Assembly (NCBI RefSeq): GCF_946479605.1
Contig: NZ_CAMLGT010000173.1
Span: forward strand, 1 to 8,283
Direction of reading: 5' to 3'
Source of the DNA: an uncultured Lacibacter sp.
Lineage (GTDB): Bacteria > Bacteroidota > Bacteroidia > Chitinophagales > Chitinophagaceae
Length of the DNA stretch: 8,283 nt
Made by a program: the position numbers and the translations under genes. Under the pieces are notes generated by a model. That model was not told where the DNA came from. It ran no database searches and saw only the letters and a list, made by a program, of their open reading frames with translations. Numbering within the stretch: position 1 is the first letter of the stretch; each line of letters opens with the position of its first letter. Positions 8,101 through 8,283 of this stretch are shown here, piece by piece.

Positions 8101-8283
8101 ACAACAGGTTATTGTTTCTCCCAATCCATTTGAGCAGGTGATCAATCTTCAGTTTACAACAAGCAATAGTGGTGAGGCTTATATACGTCTTTATGATCAA
8201 CAGGGTAAAGTTGTGTATCAAACTGTACGTGCAATGAGTAAAGGAACAAACGCTTTGCAGCTAGGTAATATACCTGCATTACC
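5198..8283 (+). CDS. Large T9SS-secreted surface protein with Ig-like repeats, 3'-truncated
   Basis: The frame is open from ATG 5198 to the right edge (1028 codons, no stop). Residues 1-26 are a Sec signal peptide ending LSA|QT. Residues about 27-290 form a beta-rich domain of unclear family, perhaps DOMON/CBM9-like. Next come about six Thr/Ser/Ala-rich Ig-like segments: 297-388, 389-504 (longer, divergent), 505-593, 594-688, 689-773 and 774-868. Several share a 'P-x-I-T ... V-S-G-T ... I-x-V-Y-x-N-G ... W-x-x-T-V' pattern. Paired cysteines mark the boundaries (377/388, 494/504, 582/593, 670/688, 765/773). LPVELLSF at 870-877 opens the standard domain before the sorting signal, and SPNPFEQ near 974-980 starts the T9SS type A C-terminal domain, which is cut off here. 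The protein is therefore probably exported across the outer membrane by T9SS and attached or released, plausibly as an adhesin or glycan-binding protein; the ligand is unknown. There is no Shine-Dalgarno. The end should lie only about 30 residues past the window. Confidence 0.9.
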   Translation, partial: MKSKSQLYKGLLVSFIILIAGNILSAQTPGLIVRPAGGIGPVVLNPNQDFFTSALTSGFTTNDITQSEILYKIIKPVMIEPTGDLATGPDGGYSDIVKTVDNSGCYIYNDGTNILFRLRIGSIVSGAKAYNILIDTDLRLGASGSSADPNYVAPTNSGNGNPGFELEVALETGTNGRVAIYNVDGIINPSASNTYSLATNQLISVALSRESGNADYFYDFFVPMSALGITASTPIRMVISTNTNPGSAFQGTRSDIYGLNDDNFSSTTDAWEFVGKNTASFTLNDITSGGSGPTDVCTAAPTVNTGITSGSNVNITGIWTRLDATKPSTATISVYKNGVFAGTTSATSGSPWTYTIATVTNADVITAKAQASAESMCLTSNSVAVTSCLASNVTSASSMTITCLSTRGAGGTKLDGARVKLYTIAYNGSLTLFADDATTTNKVTYNATANPVGTTAWEYQHTSNGGQADPCGGGSPDMPATNSYVFTVTEPGKCESALVWPSTCLLASSTVQPTITQTVVYAGSNTISGTNMEANPATIRLLVNGYIVASVNVAASAAYSFSNVALQTGDVVTVRAQAASKCVSTAATITTTCFTTRPVITTDIQGNLTAGATTVSGTSSAPAGTTIRVYNSTPTLLGTTTVQANGTWSVTVTALVNGTSYYATAQNGSCTVSANSSSATARTATTVCPVITGSYSDTNTSVSGTIAGPFSGTVYLYQDGALVGSVLLAAQSAWTVTIAASNPLYAGGVLTVGAQATNSTLNTSCASTTTISCSSPATPLISPSTSIISVGQTVTYTVSNTQTGVLYIVEDAASNISYATSKFGSNGSEGFITQVFNSPGTYNVEIVADKLTGPTCLSLATATIYVSGTLPVELLSFSGRFVNDASQLNWRTSTEDNTSHFVIEKSADGVGFSAIGNVKAAGHSSIEKAYTYTDAIPFSGNNYYRLKTVDQNGKYAYSSVIRLHASRLQQVIVSPNPFEQVINLQFTTSNSGEAYIRLYDQQGKVVYQTVRAMSKGTNALQLGNIPAL
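6059..7801 (+). repeat. Protein-level Ig-like tandem repeat region in the T9SS protein
   Basis: This covers residues 288-868 of the large secreted protein. Repeat unit length is about 85-95 residues except the second unit (116). The repeats are diverged at DNA level: the longest shared string I noticed is CCGGTTATTAC, at 6989-6999 and 7262-7272, both encoding PVIT at the start of a unit. They therefore look like old duplications under selection rather than a recent expansion. Boundaries are estimated from the cysteine pairs and the recurring W/Y-x-x-T-V strand. Confidence 0.7.

Noticed and set aside
1..8283. CRISPR array, insertion sequence, toxin-antitoxin pair or anti-phage system
   Set aside because: There are no evenly spaced identical repeats, transposase frames, terminal repeats or recognisable defence domains; all gene content fits ordinary Bacteroidota chromosome.

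Overview
The window looks like a chromosomal segment from a member of the Bacteroidota, most likely the Chitinophagaceae or a close relative. The evidence is a large secreted protein with a type IX secretion (T9SS) C-terminal region and the typical 'LPVELLSF' lead-in, the absence of Shine-Dalgarno sequences ahead of every start, one exact TAnnTTTG promoter element, AT-rich spacers, and a class II (B12-dependent) ribonucleotide reductase of the type common in that group. The family placement is inference; the phylum is well supported.

All genes lie on the + strand. (1) Positions 1-2655 hold the C-terminal 884 residues of an adenosylcobalamin-dependent ribonucleotide reductase (nrdJ), cut by the left edge and closed by a strong terminator at 2698-2725. 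(2) Positions 2896-3021 hold a 41-residue predicted lipoprotein, too short for normal gene callers, with its own GNRA-loop terminator at 3030-3056. (3) Positions 3184-4542 hold an exported PhoD-like metallophosphatase. (4) Positions 4596-5075 hold a small two-helix membrane protein of YcxB-like type. (5) Positions 5198-8283 hold a very large secreted, T9SS-sorted multidomain surface protein that runs off the right edge. It has a signal peptide, a beta-rich N-terminal domain of unclear family, about six Ig-like repeats with a regular pair of cysteines at each boundary, and the start of the C-terminal sorting domain.

The genes do not form an obvious pathway. nrdJ is housekeeping DNA-precursor synthesis and is separated from the rest by terminators. 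The small lipoprotein, the phosphatase and the adhesin-like protein are all cell-envelope or exported products. The phosphatase and YcxB-like genes are 53 bases apart with no terminator between them and may be partly co-transcribed. The large T9SS gene appears to have its own promoter, overlapped by an inverted repeat.

I see no CRISPR array, tRNA, rRNA, insertion sequence, phage gene or defence system. The items most worth a second look are the tiny terminator-bounded lipoprotein gene, the cysteine-paired repeat architecture and unassigned N-terminal domain of the T9SS protein, and the two inverted repeats ahead of that gene. No intergenic stretch exceeds 300 bases.
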